From Pisaster brevispinus (Eukaryota; Echinodermata; Asteroidea; Forcipulatida; Asteriidae), in assembly GCA_023634235.1 (NCBI GenBank), contig JAMKCF010000001.1, forward strand, positions 18,131,758 to 18,195,757: a stretch of DNA of 64,000 bases, in the 5' to 3' direction. The notes beneath the pieces were generated by a model. That model worked only from the letters and a program-made list of their open reading frames with translations. It was not told the DNA's origin and searched no databases. This document shows, piece by piece, positions 24,905-38,800 of the stretch. Made by a program: the position numbers and the translations under genes. Position 1 is the stretch's first letter, and the number at the start of each line of letters is the position of its first letter.

Positions 24905-25639
24905 AAACGGCCCCCATACAGGTCTCTCCAAGAGTATTGAAGACTTGATCTCCAAATGTGTGACCTGCGCAAAACATCGACCAGAACAGCGTGAACCTCT
25001 CATGCCAGCATCATTCCTGTCGCGCCCCTGGGAAAGACTCGGAGCGGATTTGTTTGAGTATCGAGGGAAAATCTACCTCATCGTCATTGACTACTATTCA
25101 CGCTGGATAGAAATGAAGTCTCTCTCATCTGTCCAAACCTTAGCTGCTGTGATCCAAGCCTTGAAGGAAGTCTTTGCAGTACACGGAATCCCAGACGTGA
25201 TTATGTCCGACAATGGGCCACCATTCAGCTCAGCCTCATTCCTCCAGTTTGCAAAGACATACGGATTCATCCACACTACTAGTTCCCCACGGTACCCACA
25301 TGCAAATGGGGAAGCCGAGAGAGCAGTTCGCACGATCAAAGGGTTGCTTAAGAAGAACGCAGACCCGTACCTTGCCCTTCTCATGTATCGCTCATCCCAA
25401 CTTCAGAATGGCCTGTCCCCAAGCGAACTATTGATGGGCAGGAAACTAAAGACAACCCTGCCTATCCTTCCATCAAATCTATATCAAAAAGCTCAACAGG
25501 ACCAGATGATCAGACAGAAAGAAGAAGTATCGCACAAAACAACAGCACAACTTCAATCTTCGTCACCATCCTACGACTCTACCAACACTACACCCTAGTG
25601 ACTCAGTTTGGATCCAAGACCAGAACCGCCAAGGGACCA
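24905..25639 (+). pseudogene. Gypsy-type integrase, interrupted by a 25.9-kb insertion
   Basis: The frame reads from a remnant zinc-finger CVTC through a DDE integrase core. The catalytic residues are seen in GADLFEY, MSDNGPPF and NGEAERAVRTIK, and YPHANGEAER is typical of Ty3/Gypsy pol. There is one frameshift near 25,520, just after IRQKEE. The reading continues in another frame through SDSVWIQDQNRQG to the insertion point. Reverse transcriptase, RNase H, gag and the 5' LTR are absent, so the copy is 5' truncated. It would have catalysed integration of the retroelement cDNA. The pol reading resumes at 51,544 on the other side of the insertion. Confidence 0.93.
25638..25639. repeat. Left CA target-site duplication
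   Basis: CA immediately precedes the CACTGTAAAAAA end of the large element, and an identical CA follows its right end at 51,544-51,545. With the element and one CA removed, the Gypsy pol reading is continuous. That supports this exact placement, although a 2-bp match alone would be weak. Confidence 0.75.
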
Positions 25640-26560
25640 CACTGTAAAAAACTTGGGTAAAAAAGTTGGGCAATACCACTTTAAGCAACAATTGGTCTGT
25701 TAATTTACAACTGTTGGTAAATTTGGTAAAAAATTACCCAACTTCAAATACCTTGAGTTGGTCAAATATAATTTACCAGAATTTAGGCAAAAAAAACTTT
25801 ATAGTTGGGTAATAGACCATTTCATATGGAAGTTGGTTAATTTTTACTCCTATTTTGAGTTTAACAAACGAAACGTTGGGCAACACCACTTTAACCAACA
25901 ATTGGTCTATTATTATACAACTATTGATACATTATGTGAACATTCACCCAACTTAAAGTACTCTAAAGAGAATTCACCAGAATTTGGGCAATTAGAACTG
26001 TATAGTTGGGTAATAAACCAGGTCTTGAAAGTTGGTTAAATGTTTACTCCTTATTGGGAGTTTATCAAAACGAAACGTTGGGCAATATCACTTTAACCAA
26101 CAATTGGTCTGTTATTGTACACAATATTGGTAAATTAGGTGAACAGTTACCCAACTTCAAGTACTCTAAGTTGGGCAAATAGAATTCACAAGAATTTGGG
26201 TAAATAGAACTTTATAGTTGGGTAATAAACCAGGTCTTGAAAGTTGGTTAAATGTTTACTCCTTATTGGGAGTTTATCAAAACGAAACGTTGGGCAATAT
26301 CACTTTAACCAACAATTGGTCTGTTATTGTACACCGATGACATTATTGGTAAATTGGATGAACAGTTATTTATTTGGGCAATGGAATTCACCAGTTTTTG
26401 GGCAAATCAATATTTCTATTTGGGTAAGGTTACATTTGTTTTCCTTAATATTGAGAGTTTATCAAAACGAAACGTTTGGCAATACCATTTTAACCAGTGG
26501 GTAATAAACTTGATCAGACTGGGCAATACCCTATTTTATAATAGTTGTCGAGTTTTGGTT
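25640..26560. repeat. Left subterminal repeats of the 25.9-kb element
   Basis: Diverged tandem units of about 200-212 bp contain CGAAACGTTGGGCAA, CTTTAACCAACAATTGGTCT and TTGGGTAATA motifs. Examples start near 25,843, 26,041 and 26,253. TTGGGTAA/TTGGGCAA and its reverse complement occur many times, as expected of transposase-binding sites. Open frames at 25,758-26,575 are translations of this repeat. Confidence 0.8.
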
Positions 26561-26873
26561 GTCATGGGGACTTAGGCCTAGCCCCGTACATCTGTTTTTT
26601 TTAATGCAGGCCTATCTAAATATTCATTGTTTTGTTTTTTTAAACCGTGGCCCAGTTTCATCAATGACCTATAGGCCCCTAAAATTATACATGGCGCGCC
26701 TACGTGTGTTCTTTGCTTTCCCGCTACAACTTAACATTGCCCATTTTAGAGTAAAAACGGCATGGCGCGAGTAGTCTGGCCGTGCCGCCTAGCATCGGCC
26801 TCTCACCGCGGGTACAATCACGTTGGTATGTCATCGCGCGCACTTACATATCGCGATCAGTCTCTTTGAAATC
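26561..26873 (+). promoter_or_regulatory. Candidate promoter/5' leader of the element's gene
   Basis: This is the GC-richest, non-repetitive stretch next to the left subterminal repeats and directly precedes the first exon. It includes GGCGCGCC, CCGCGGG and TCGCGCGC motifs. No TATA box was seen. The promoter role is inferred only from position and composition. Confidence 0.35.
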
Positions 26874-29800
26874 ATGGCGGAGCTGGAAGTGACCGACAGC
26901 GACACTCCATCCATTCTCACCACACAGGGAGCTGGAGCAGATTGTAACCTGCTGATGAAAAAGCTCACATTATGGGGGGTGCCTGAACTCTATGACCATT
27001 TTCAAGGTGAGAAATGTTCACAATTTCAACAAAGTTTAGAACCTTTAACTTAAAGTTTAAGCACGTCGTGCATGCTACACGTAATTGTTCGTGCAACCCT
27101 GGTCACCTACATGCAAAACTACACGCTCCAATAACGACGCACTTTGAATTACGTTTTGCTTCGCATATCCCGAAGAACTCGCATGTTTAATATGACATAC
27201 AAATGGTTGTATCAACTGTCCAATGTCGTGCTTGTTTCAATCTAGCAACATTTCTTTGAAATGCAAAGATTTACACAAACTTGTCGTTTATTGCATGCAG
27301 GCCAGTGTGGAGTAGGCCTACCCCGGTCCCCTCCGCCCTCTGGCATGGCCTTACTGGAGGCCATGCCGGAGGGGACTCATTAGTTCAAGGGGTAGAGTAG
27401 GCCAAGTGCCTAGGCTAGGGCCTCTAGGCTTACATGTATGATATTGATAGGGTTATGAGCAATTGCCAAACCAAAGTTAGTTTACAGCTTTTTAAATTTG
27501 GTCTGGTGCCTTGTGTGTGCATGCAGTACACATGGGTGGAAGTGTACAGAGAACTAGACTAGTTCAGAAATATTTGTGAAATGAAAATTTCACCCTTTTT
27601 TCAAATGTATTTTGTATTTAGTACACTAGTTCCTAGCAGTGAGTGTCAGTCACATGTCATTTGTATTTATGGGTGTAAACTTGCATCCAAAGCAAAAAGC
27701 CTCAAAAAGTTATAAACTGTAACTTTGATTTGGCAATTACAACCCTACATCATACATGATGTAGGGTTGTGATCATCATAACTAGGCCTAGTCCTATTTA
27801 GAGGCAGGGGGTCAGAACCATCATGTGATATTTTGCATCCACGGAATAGGCAACCTCATGGCCCAAATTTCAACACTGCCAAAATTACACAAATGGGTAC
27901 AATTTTGTAGCTAATAAATATGATCTGAAGTTTCAGGAAATGTATTTTTCATTTTACTCTCAATTTTCCCTGATTTAGTCTCAAATGAATAACAATTAAA
28001 ATCATAACAAAATCATAAAATTGGAGGAAAAATTTACCTCAAAATAACTTTCCACGTTTTCCTAATTAAGATAATTGCTTCAGTTTTGTTTCTGTGGCCA
28101 GTCTATCATGGGCGTTTCTTATGATATATAGCAAACATAAATAAGCTTATCTTTTTTGTGTTTTTGGTTGTTTTTAAAAAGTTACCTTTTTTCATGTACG
28201 TACACCAACAAGAACTTTTTTTTATCTCCACACTTAACACTTAGGCAAGCAATTGCCATAGTACAAAGCACAATTGATGTCTTCTATATGTAAATTATTC
28301 AGAGTTTTAACATGATTTTAAATGACCATTTTGTTGTATGTGTATAGTCACGGTTGCTCTATCATAAATAGAGACAAGCGATTCCCACGCCATGTGAGTG
28401 TATTAAATCTGGTTCAACGCTGGTTGACCTCAATGTATTACATTGTAACAACTTTGGTATTTGAGATTGGGTTCAGGACTTTGCTGATTATGGTGGTTTA
28501 CATGTGAAATTTGCTATACAGGTTTTGTATCTAATCTCATAAATGTATCATAAGCACTGGGGTCTGTGGTTACACATACCTTCCAACTGTCCCTATTTTC
28601 TAGGGACCGTCCCTACTTTGGAGAATCCCAATGTCAAAAAAATAGAGAAAGTCCCTAATTCTTAAAATCTTGTAATACTGAAAAATAAGATATGAATTTG
28701 GTAATGGAGCTGTCCTTCATAATAACTTATGACCGACCTTAATTTTCTGGATCTTACAAATGCCTGAATCCATGTCTTTGTGCACATACTCATAGACTGT
28801 AGGTGTGGGTGCTGAGACACAGATCTGGCCCCATGTCCCTATTTCTGACTTTGCTATGTTGGCAGGTATGGGTTACATGTGCTATACAAATTGCTTATTG
28901 TTAGTATTATTAGTACAATTATTTGTACAGTCAGTGATTCTTACTGTCAAAACAATCTAATAAGAAATTTTTACAAATTTAATAACATTTTGTACTGACA
29001 GGGCAGTAACTGCTTTAAGAAAGAGCATGGGAGATGCTTCAGATATTGCCTTAGATGAACTTCATCAGTCACTTTAAACACTTCGAACTTGTTTTAATGG
29101 ATTTATAACTCAGTACCAGCGAGAAGCACACCTGAAAGTTCAACTACAGCAACATGGAAAAGGAAACGGTGTACGGAAGCATTGGTGAGTACATGTATAA
29201 TACTATTTTGTATAAGGCACCTGGCAATAGGGTTTTAATATTACAATAACATGTATTTGCATCATGCCATCACTTTCCCCACTTTTATTGCAAATCCGGA
29301 GGTATTTAAAGTGTTACTAGAGCGATTTTGGGGAAAGCAGAAACGATTGTAAACCTTGCAGACATTATATCAGACTACTATTTAATGAGTAAGTTAAGTT
29401 ATTTGTGTTCACAGTTTGTCTGTAATATCGCATCAAAAAAAAGGGTCATTATTGGGGATTTGGCAAAACTTGAAAGCATTTCGCCGTTGAGGGCGTTTGA
29501 TTGGTTAGAAAGATCGTGACGTCACAGGGTGGACTAGGTTGTTGACGTTGCGCAATCACGGCTGCAGCAGTGTGCGAGCAATGCGAAAGGTCCGTCGAGA
29601 ATCACACGTCCTGATACATGTCGTTGCTAAATGGTCTGGATACGACTTAAAATGCCAAAAACGTGTGCTGTTGGAGGCTGCACAAGAAGCAGCCCTAAAA
29701 ATCCTCATTTCAGCTTCCTAAAATTTCCAGCAGATTCTGTTATTAGGAGACAATCGATACGTTTTGTAAACAACGCGATCGAACTTCAACGTTTCGAAGT

Positions 29801-32800
29801 GTTTGTTGATATGTGCATCGCACGCACTTCACCGACGACTGCTTCTGTGCTTGGATACATCGACCGAACTCAAGCAACAGTTTGGATTCACCCCTAAAAC
29901 TACCCTGAAAACTGGTGCAGTTCCAACAACACTGAAGGCCCCTAATATTTCTACATCGTGGTCGGGGGAACAAGATGAAAAGCCACAGAGTGAAAGGGCA
30001 GAACGGAGGGGAAAAAACTGGAGCGAACAAGGGTGAGTGTGTGGTTGGTGAAACAGTAAAGTACCTCACGAAAGTGGGGACTGGCCGCGGCATGCATTGC
30101 AGGCATGATCGTCGGACCGGCCCCCAGCCAAAGTTTCCCCATGTTTTCAAGGAAGTGCGGCTTCGACGTGTGCATGATAATCTTTATATGTTTTTGCGCT
30201 ATTTATGTGATATATTTCATGGTGGTCTTGCATTTAATGCATGCTGTATTATGTATAAAATTGATGAAACGATCGATCAGATGAGATTAAGATCGGGAAG
30301 AAAGACGTGTCCGGATACTGGGCAAAACCAACTGGCAATGTGTACATAATATTAGTATTACGTTTTCATCGGGTGTCAAATGGTGTTAAAGGGACACACC
30401 GGCTTACTGTTTATCTAATATAGTGATGTGGAATGACAGACAACAATTTTTAGATGGTTCGTGTAAAAAAGAATCATCAAAATATCACGTAATTAACGAA
30501 AAATGTGAAAAAAACAAAATGCGGTCAAAGGTCAGCTTATACGCTTTTCCAGCCGTTGCAACTGTCAAGTTTACGTACATTGTTGCGCAATGTTGTAAGT
30601 AGACTGGAGCTCTGTTTATGTATAAATTATAAAAATGGCGAGGCATGAGGATCCAGACTTCATATCCATCAAGCACAAATTCACGTGTAAATAAAAAACA
30701 GACATGAACGGACGTCAGTCCATAGAACAAGGTTCCTTGCTCTATGGTCAGTCCTAGTCGAAATCCGCTCGCGGTCGTAACCAATAACTGTTTCGGTTGA
30801 ACTTGCCATTGAAACAGTTATTGGTTACGACCGCGAAAACGCACCCCAACCTGTATTCTGTGTACGACGACGTACTGTATTCTGTGTACTTGCAATGGAG
30901 AACGTTTCTTCGACATCCAAGGATCGGCACAAAAAACATCGCAAGGAAAAACACCCAGAAGGTGGTCCAACGAAAAGTAAAGAGTAAAAAAACCAAACAC
31001 GATAAATCCAAAGGGAAAGCCAGCAAAAGCAGCAATTGTGGGGGGGGGGGGGGGTTGGACACTGCAGCTATCATAGAAGTAGACCAGCTGTATGGGATAA
31101 ATATTCTCCGTCGCCGTCCCGCGTGTGTAGCGCAGGCAACACGTTGCAATAGTTAGGGGATAATAGCTAGGGTATCAGACTAAAATCCTCCTTAAAAAAA
31201 CGTAATTGTTGGTCTGGCTCCCTACCCCTCCGACAAGCTCCCAAGCTCACGGCTAGACCGGCAAGCCCGGGCTTGTCTCTCTGGCCCCACGAGACACGGC
31301 ACAGGCTGTACGGGATATGCCCCATGGTTTCATTCCGCTAGCTCCCACGCTGGTGCGCCGTAAAACACGCTTCGGTTGCACGGACTCTCTGAATGCGAAT
31401 CTTACGTTCGATTTTTCATCATTATTTACAAATTGTATCAATAATCTGAATACATAGTCTTTTTTGTCAAATACTCATGAATAATATTTAAAAAAAAAAC
31501 AGATTTAAATTTGGTTCAGTAATTTACTTTTATACGGCTGGAAGTAAAACTATCTCCGAAGATCACGTGATTTATCCGAACCACTTTTTTGGTTCGGATA
31601 AATCACGTGACCTTCGTTTTTTGAAAAATGCTCAAAAACGGCAAAATTTGATGGTTTCTTTTAGGAACCGTTCTTCTCCATTCCTGGAAGACCTTTGAAG
31701 TCATATGTTAGCCTATTTTGTAGCCCAAATAGCCCAACGAAGCCGGTGTGCCCCTTTAATCAGGTCAAACAATAACTACATCATTGTAAGCTTGGGCGGT
31801 TTTTCGGTATTACCGAGTAGTCACGGTATTTGTTCAATACCGAAAATACCGTGAGCTGTTTTAGAAATACCGAAATACCGTCCCGCACGGTTTTCAATTT
31901 CGATACCGCGGTTTTTTGCCCAAACCGTTGCCATACCACAGCACCAAACGACAAAAGAAAAAAAGAAAAAAAACACACTCACACTCGCAAGCCGCAGCAC
32001 AATCTAAACGATCTCTCTGTGGTCACTCAAGAGTAACAAGCCTATCCAGATTAAAAGACCGCGTTCCCACTGGATCCACAATTACGAGATCCTGACCCCG
32101 CAAAAGGATTAGTCGCAGACGTGAATCGCGGTCGCGTTCCCACTAGAGTATGATCGCGCATTGATCTCCCTTTTGGGAACGGAAGTGGATTCAAAGTTCA
32201 CCAACGCAGGTCGACCAAGTGGGCAGTGCGCAGGCGCAACGTATCTATGGCGACCACACAGTGTGGGGTGGCTCCTCTACTACGCGCGCGCGGCAGTCGC
32301 CATTTTTTTGTCATGATAGTACATGTACTGTATACTGACTACTGTTGACCGACATGATGGACTTTTTTGTGCCATTTATTTTGTTGCGCCATCATCTACG
32401 TCTTCAGAATAGTATTAGAATATCAGCTTTTTTTGAGCTTCGTTCTCGACATCGAAGACATTGTAGACGTCGGAGAAATGAGCGACGGTTGCTTTTTATG
32501 CGACGAAAATTCGTCATGTATGCCCTCATGTTCGAAACGGCAATCACTGAAGACCATCACCAACAAGTCGACAGGTACTACTAGAAGAAACATTTTCTCA
32601 AACACTCGCGCCATTCGGGCCTACCGTACCGGCTGTTCGCCCTCAAATTGCGGGGTCTGATCGCCCTTTGCGTTCCCACTAGACTTTTGATCGCCCATTA
32701 ATCCACAAGGGCGATCAGATCCCGCTTTAATCCTACTCCCGAGGTGGATCAAATTTGCGGGGTCTGATCCTGATCGCCCTTGCGTTCCCACTTACGCTTG

Positions 32801-35800
32801 ATCGCCCTTTTCGAGAAATTGCGGGGTCTGATCGCCCTTTTCTCGAATTGCGCGATCAATGAATGGAACTAGCGCCCAGAAAATGTTGATACTTTGTAAC
32901 CTCCAGTCTTATTCGGTCTCTTCAGAAGTTGCCGACGCTCCTACACGTTTGCGGTTTTCCTTGGCAATTATTGCAACTGTCACTCAAGTCTTGTCTGGCT
33001 CTGGCAGGCGTTTTGGTTTCAAGGACCGAGATTTATATCCCAATCGTTGACACTTCTTTTTAAAAAAGGTTATGGGCCCGGGAACAATTAAAACACCAAC
33101 TATTAGGGTAATTTAGATACAAGGCATAATTTGTGGGGGTGGGCATTGGATAGAGAATTCGGCCGGTTTTTATGGCAGTCCTTTTGCGGTTAGGTAGGAT
33201 GATTTGTGCAAATTGTTTTTTTTTATTACTTTATCTTATCACTAACTTGCCGTTGGCTCGATACTAAGACAAAACTGTGGAGGATGAATTTATACAATGC
33301 GGTCGACAAGTCGCAAATGTTACTTCCTTAAGTTCCTTTCTCAACAATGTTATTTCCTTTCTAAAATAAGCAACTTATACTTTATTAATACTCCAAAATT
33401 CTTTGCCCTGTTGCTTCCTCGAAGACGGAAATTGTTATAGTTAAGAAAGGAGCCGACGAAACGTGTAAGCATATGCGGTAAGATGTTATTTCCTGTAATT
33501 AATAGTCAAATAAACAAAATATTCATTCACAAAATAAAAGACGGTTGAGTATATTTATTCGTGAGAAACCGCTGCGTGGATTCTGTGGAAAGACATAAAA
33601 GGCATTCCAAATCCCTGAATAATCATTTATTCTGCAATTTGCTAACAATCTGCATCTTCTGAAGTCATCATGGCCGAACTTGCCGAACAACGTCTTTTAC
33701 CGAAGAAGAAACCAGTGCTGCAGTGTGGAACCACTTCGGCCTTGAACCAGATAAACACGGAGCTCCGCGCAACGAAACTGAAGCTGTATGTCGACTTTGC
33801 CGCAAAAAGGTTGCAGCAAAGTACGGCAACACTTCAAACCTCCTTGCCCATCTTCGGGCGAATCATCCTGCAGCCCACGCCCAAGTTGCCAAACCACGAA
33901 ATCGTGCTGCATCACGGACCATTGGAGCATCATCGTCAAGGACCTCATCTGAAAACTCCAAACAACAAGCAACGATCTCAGATGCTTTTGCTCGCTCACA
34001 AAAATACGACGGCAAAGCACGCGCTGGAAAGAGCTGACGGATTCTGTGACGCAAGTTTCTTGCAAAAGAAATGCTTCCCTTCTACACGGTAGAGAAAAGC
34101 GGCTTCAAAGACATGCTGAAAAAATTTGACCGCCAGTACGAGTTGCCTGGACGGAAACACTTTTCAAAAGTTGCTATTCCACAACTTTATGGCAAGGTGA
34201 GATCACGGGTGGCAGAAGAGATGGGAGAGGCAGAATTTTTATCTGCAACTACTGACATGTGGTCCAGCACTACTATGGAACCGTATGAGTCTGACGGTCC
34301 ATTTCATTTCGTCAGACTGGAAGCTTCAGTCGAGATGCTTGGAGAGCTCCTTCTTGCCGGACAACCACACAGCCGACAATCTCGCCAAAGCTCTGCAGTC
34401 GGCCCTTCAAGAATGGGACATCCCCGTAACCAAACTGTCCTGCATCACAACAGACAATGGGGCAAACATTGTGGCTGCCATTAGACAGTTGGGTTGGACG
34501 TGGCTAAACTGCTTCGGACACAACCTCCACTTAGGGGTTAATAAGGGCATAACTGACCACACCCAAAGAACGAGCCGTGCACTTGGGCTATGCCGCTCCA
34601 TTGTCGGATGCTTCTCTCATAGCTGGCTGAAGAAAAGAGACTTGGCGAAAGCTCAGGCCAACTTGAACTTGCCAACACATTCGCTCATCAGGGTAAGTGT
34701 TTCCTTTTTAACAGCGTTTTACAATTTTTTTTATTACGTTAACGTATGACAGAAGAATTTTCTTTAATAGATCTCGCAACTTAGAGCAAGTTCGGGTGCA
34801 AACCTTTTAGTAATTAAATCACGCACGCGTGGCCTGTGGTTCACTCGATCGCATTTATCCGATTGATTCAATATGACAACTCATATATTGGCTCGTAAAA
34901 CAAATAAGCATACTTGCAAAATACAGTGCAATGATAATTATTATCTTAATATTTGACATCGTTTTGGCAAAAAAAAACTACCGTTTATCGTTAAACCAAC
35001 TGTTTGTGTTATTGCAAAAGCTTACAAAATTGTCTCCGCCACGAAACCAAACCGCCATCTTGACAAAGTGACGTAACTTTGTTACTTGACTAGAGAAACA
35101 GTGCTCGGGCCCCCAGTATGTTCCAAATGCATGAGTCTGTCTCTTCACACTTTTAAGTAAATCGCAAAATGATTGGTTCGTCTGCAATCAAATTTGTAAA
35201 CATGAAAAGTTTATTTCGTTTAATTCATTTGATTATGCAGCCACCCCCCCCATGACATGATTAATTTTGGTTGACGGTATAACTAAATATTGACTTTTCA
35301 TTTACAGGACTGTTCCACTCGATGGGGATCAAAGCAGAAGATGGTAGATCGTGTGCTTGAACAGGCACCAGCCCTGCGCCAAGTATTGGGCGAAGACGGA
35401 GCTCACGCCCACCTCGTCCCATCGTGGCAGAATATTAGCGTGTTGGAGGCAATCAACAAGGCGCTGAAACCAGTGGCTGACTTCACAGACATTTTATCCG
35501 GAGAAGATTACGTCACGGTGTCTTCCCTTTTGCCTATGCTTGGGCACCTCTCTGACAATGTGCTTTGTCAGAATCAAGAAGATGAGGGCCTCACAGCAGA
35601 TATCAAAGAAACCATAGCTGCAAAATTGAAGACGATGTATGACTGCGAAGCAACGCAGAATTTGCTCCGGATTTCATCTCTCCTTGATCCTCGCTACCGT
35701 ACAGACCACATCCAGGCAGATTATGTCCAAGAAACAAAGGAAACGGTCATTGACGAAGTATCAGCCATGGCTGTAGCCGGAGAAGCGATCCATGATGAAA

Positions 35801-38800
35801 GGGAAGATCAGCAGGAGGAACAAGAAGCGGCCGCGGATCAAACGCAACCGATAAAGCGGAAACGTACACTTGGAGGTCTACTAGGGAAAAAGACAAAGAG
35901 GGAGGATCCAACTTTGTTGTAGAACGCGCTCGTCTTGCACTTGAACGATATCTAGTAATAGATGACGTTGACTGAGATGCCGATCCATTGGTGTGGTGGT
36001 GTGATCACCAGTTATCAAACCCACTATTAGCCAAATTAGCAAAGAAATACTTGTGCATTTGTGCAACTAGTTCCCCGTCAGAGCGGCTATTTAGCACAGC
36101 AGGACACGTTGTAACCCCAAAACGATCTCTTCTAAAGCCGGATAAAGTTAACATGCTCGTCTTTCTCGCAAAGAACTTGTAAAATAACGTCCTTTCTGCA
36201 AAACAATGGCACCGACCGATGTTTATCCCTTTTTGTTTTAATATAGTGTACTGTGCGTAATGTATAACAAACCAACTTAAGTTGTGAGAAAGAAGTTTAC
36301 AGTTGTCGTTTAATTTAATTGATACATTTGTAAAACCAAACAACCAAAACATTTTTTGAAAACCAAATAAAAGCTACCGATAGTTCGAAAATAGCCTGTT
36401 GTCTTTTTACTTGTCTAATTGCAAAAACTTCATTTTGGTAGCATGGGGAAAAAAAGGCAACCATTACAGAAAAACATCAACTGTGTATTGTTTCTTCTCA
36501 ACAAATAGAGGCAGGTAAACTTTGAAGTGTAAGTGAATTTGATTTTGTGATCACTACAGATTGAAATGAAAGATACCCATTTACTTGTTTAAATTGCCGA
36601 TACAGTTGACAAATGTTTCTTGTGAATCTTGAGTAAAGTTACCTTCAGATGATAAAGCGAGATTCCTTTCGATATGACTTTTCGTTCTTTAATATATGGT
36701 ATTAAAACTAATATTGTGGTTTTCCCCATAGAAAAGTGTTGATCTCGATTATTAAATGCAAAACGCGTTTTCGCGGTCGTAACCAACAACTGTTTCGGTT
36801 GAGCTTGCCATTGATACGACTGTGAAAACACACCCTGTCATTTTGTCTTCTGCAGCCTATCATCAGTAACAAACAACTTACTCTGGCGCGGCGTGCTTTG
36901 TAGTCTGACTATGGTCGCTGGCGCGTTTAACCTAAACCCGCCCCAGTCTGTACCATTATTGAGCGGGGAAGTTTGTCTTTTATAGCTCGTATTGGTGGAT
37001 GCAACGCCGAGATTTAAGTTGTAACTTGCTACCCATACTCGTTTTACTACGGTCGAGACACACGTGCGGCTATAAAGATGCGGCACTGCACTCAATAAGT
37101 GAAAAATGGCCCAAACGAAAGGCTGGTAACACTTGTATTCGTTTGTGTGCAATGGCAATGGCATGGGTACCAACACTCGCACGCAACAGCCATGTGCAAA
37201 AAGCGCAGGCCAAGAAAATACAACCTGCAAACATGATTGCGGCGGCTTTGGAGATTAATATTAGCCAGTAAACTATCGTTTCCCTTCAAGAAATGCAACG
37301 TTGAGGGACCCAAGGTTAGTCGAGGCGAGCCATGTCCATTGGAAATCAGTACTTTTTTGCAAATAGCTGCCAGAGAAGTAATGTTTTTTTGTACCCAATT
37401 CATTTTTTAAAATCCCTTTCTTGTACCCCCACAACCATGACAACCGCACCGTGGGCAGGTGGGTGAACGGCCATGCTTTTCACCGCAGTATCCGTTGATT
37501 TGTTTTTGTTTTTGATGACGTAATAGAAATAGCCCCGCCCAGAAAAGTTCCCGCTAATACCGAATACCGTGGTTTTTTCGTCACGGTATACCGTCAACTT
37601 GAAAATTGAAAACCGCCCAAGCTTACATCATTGTATACATTGTATATCTCTCTGTAAAATAGAAGTGGGTAGCTTAATATTACATCCCTTCCTTAATTAA
37701 ATAATCCTGTCATCGTTACAAATACAATACATGGGGAATGTTTCCTTCAATGTTGTAACTAACTTGTACTCTATAGTCATATGTATCCTCCTATGTTGCC
37801 AAGGGTACTGACTAGCCAGTAGCCTCAGGCAGTATGAATGGAACGGTCCAATGGAACTACATGTACATGTATAATGGAAGATCTTTCTTGGTCATATAAT
37901 GAGTGAAATATATTAGTAAGTGTCTTTCCAAAACAAAAACAAAAAACAACCATAAAAACACATGTAAAAAATTCAGTTATGGATTTGTGCGGTGAATAAA
38001 AAAATTGTGTTCAATGGATTGTACTATTTTACTTTTGCTAGATGCTGAAGGAAATGTTTGAACCTAGAGGAACAGCTGTACTGTCATCAGCTAAACCATC
38101 AACGTCTTCAGCGTCTGCTACACTGTCCACAAAATCAAGTGATCTGATTGATTCATCTGATGAGGTAGATGTTAATTATTTAATATTCCTAACCATCTAT
38201 TCTTCTAAAACAAAATTTTTACTAATTAAATTTGATTGAAAAGCATTACATAGATACTGAATGTCATGTCGTAATTTCTTGAAAGTGTACAATTCACACA
38301 CGACGTATTTACTTAGGAGATTATTCCTGTGTTCAGCTCATGTGAAATCATTTTGTGATAGGTCAGTTCAAATCAAGTGCCCTTTATATGTCACATTTAT
38401 AATGTATATTATTTGCCAAAAAATATTTTGTTCATATGTCAAATAAAAACATGTAAATGCATTTGTTTGTTCCTAGGAATTGGCGTCATCATCATCTGAA
38501 ATGTTTAGAAGTGCTGTAACCCATGATTCATCCACCTACAGCTCAGATACCAAGGTTATTATCGTAGTCTGAATCGGAATTTAGAATAATGAAAACAATA
38601 GAGATTCAACTAAATATAGAATCTAGAAAGTTGATATTGTTTTACAGGAGGCTAGAGGAGTATGTAAATTGTTTACCAGATATATTTTGTGGACCAAAAT
38701 AAATGTTTATTTACTCTAACTCTTTCAACTAAGTTGATATTGCAATAGAAAATTTATATATTAAAAGTTGATTACAATACTTTCACAAGCAACATTCTGT

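Larger units (their letters stand above)
31787..37625. mobile_element. 5.84-kb hAT element
   Basis: Seventeen-base inverted ends, TAAGCTTGGGCGGTTTT, are flanked by a perfect 8-bp duplication, CATCATTG (31,779-31,786 and 37,626-37,633), the hallmark of hAT transposition. Subterminal regions at both ends carry several ATACCG/CGGTAT motifs. It encodes a BED-finger hAT transposase, now frameshifted (33,662-36,182). The left 1.9 kb also includes a GC-richer nested repeat (about 32,050-32,870). Confidence 0.95.

Noticed and set aside
30754..31156. Overlapping 119- and 131-codon frames on opposite strands
   Set aside because: Both lie inside the TTAA MITE, cross its internal foldback and a G-run, and show no recognisable domain.
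38042..38554. Including these two exons in the SAMD3-like gene
   Set aside because: Phases would allow it, but they lie inside the nested TTAA element. Direct joining of the exon ending at 29,184 to 43,832 gives a more natural reading.
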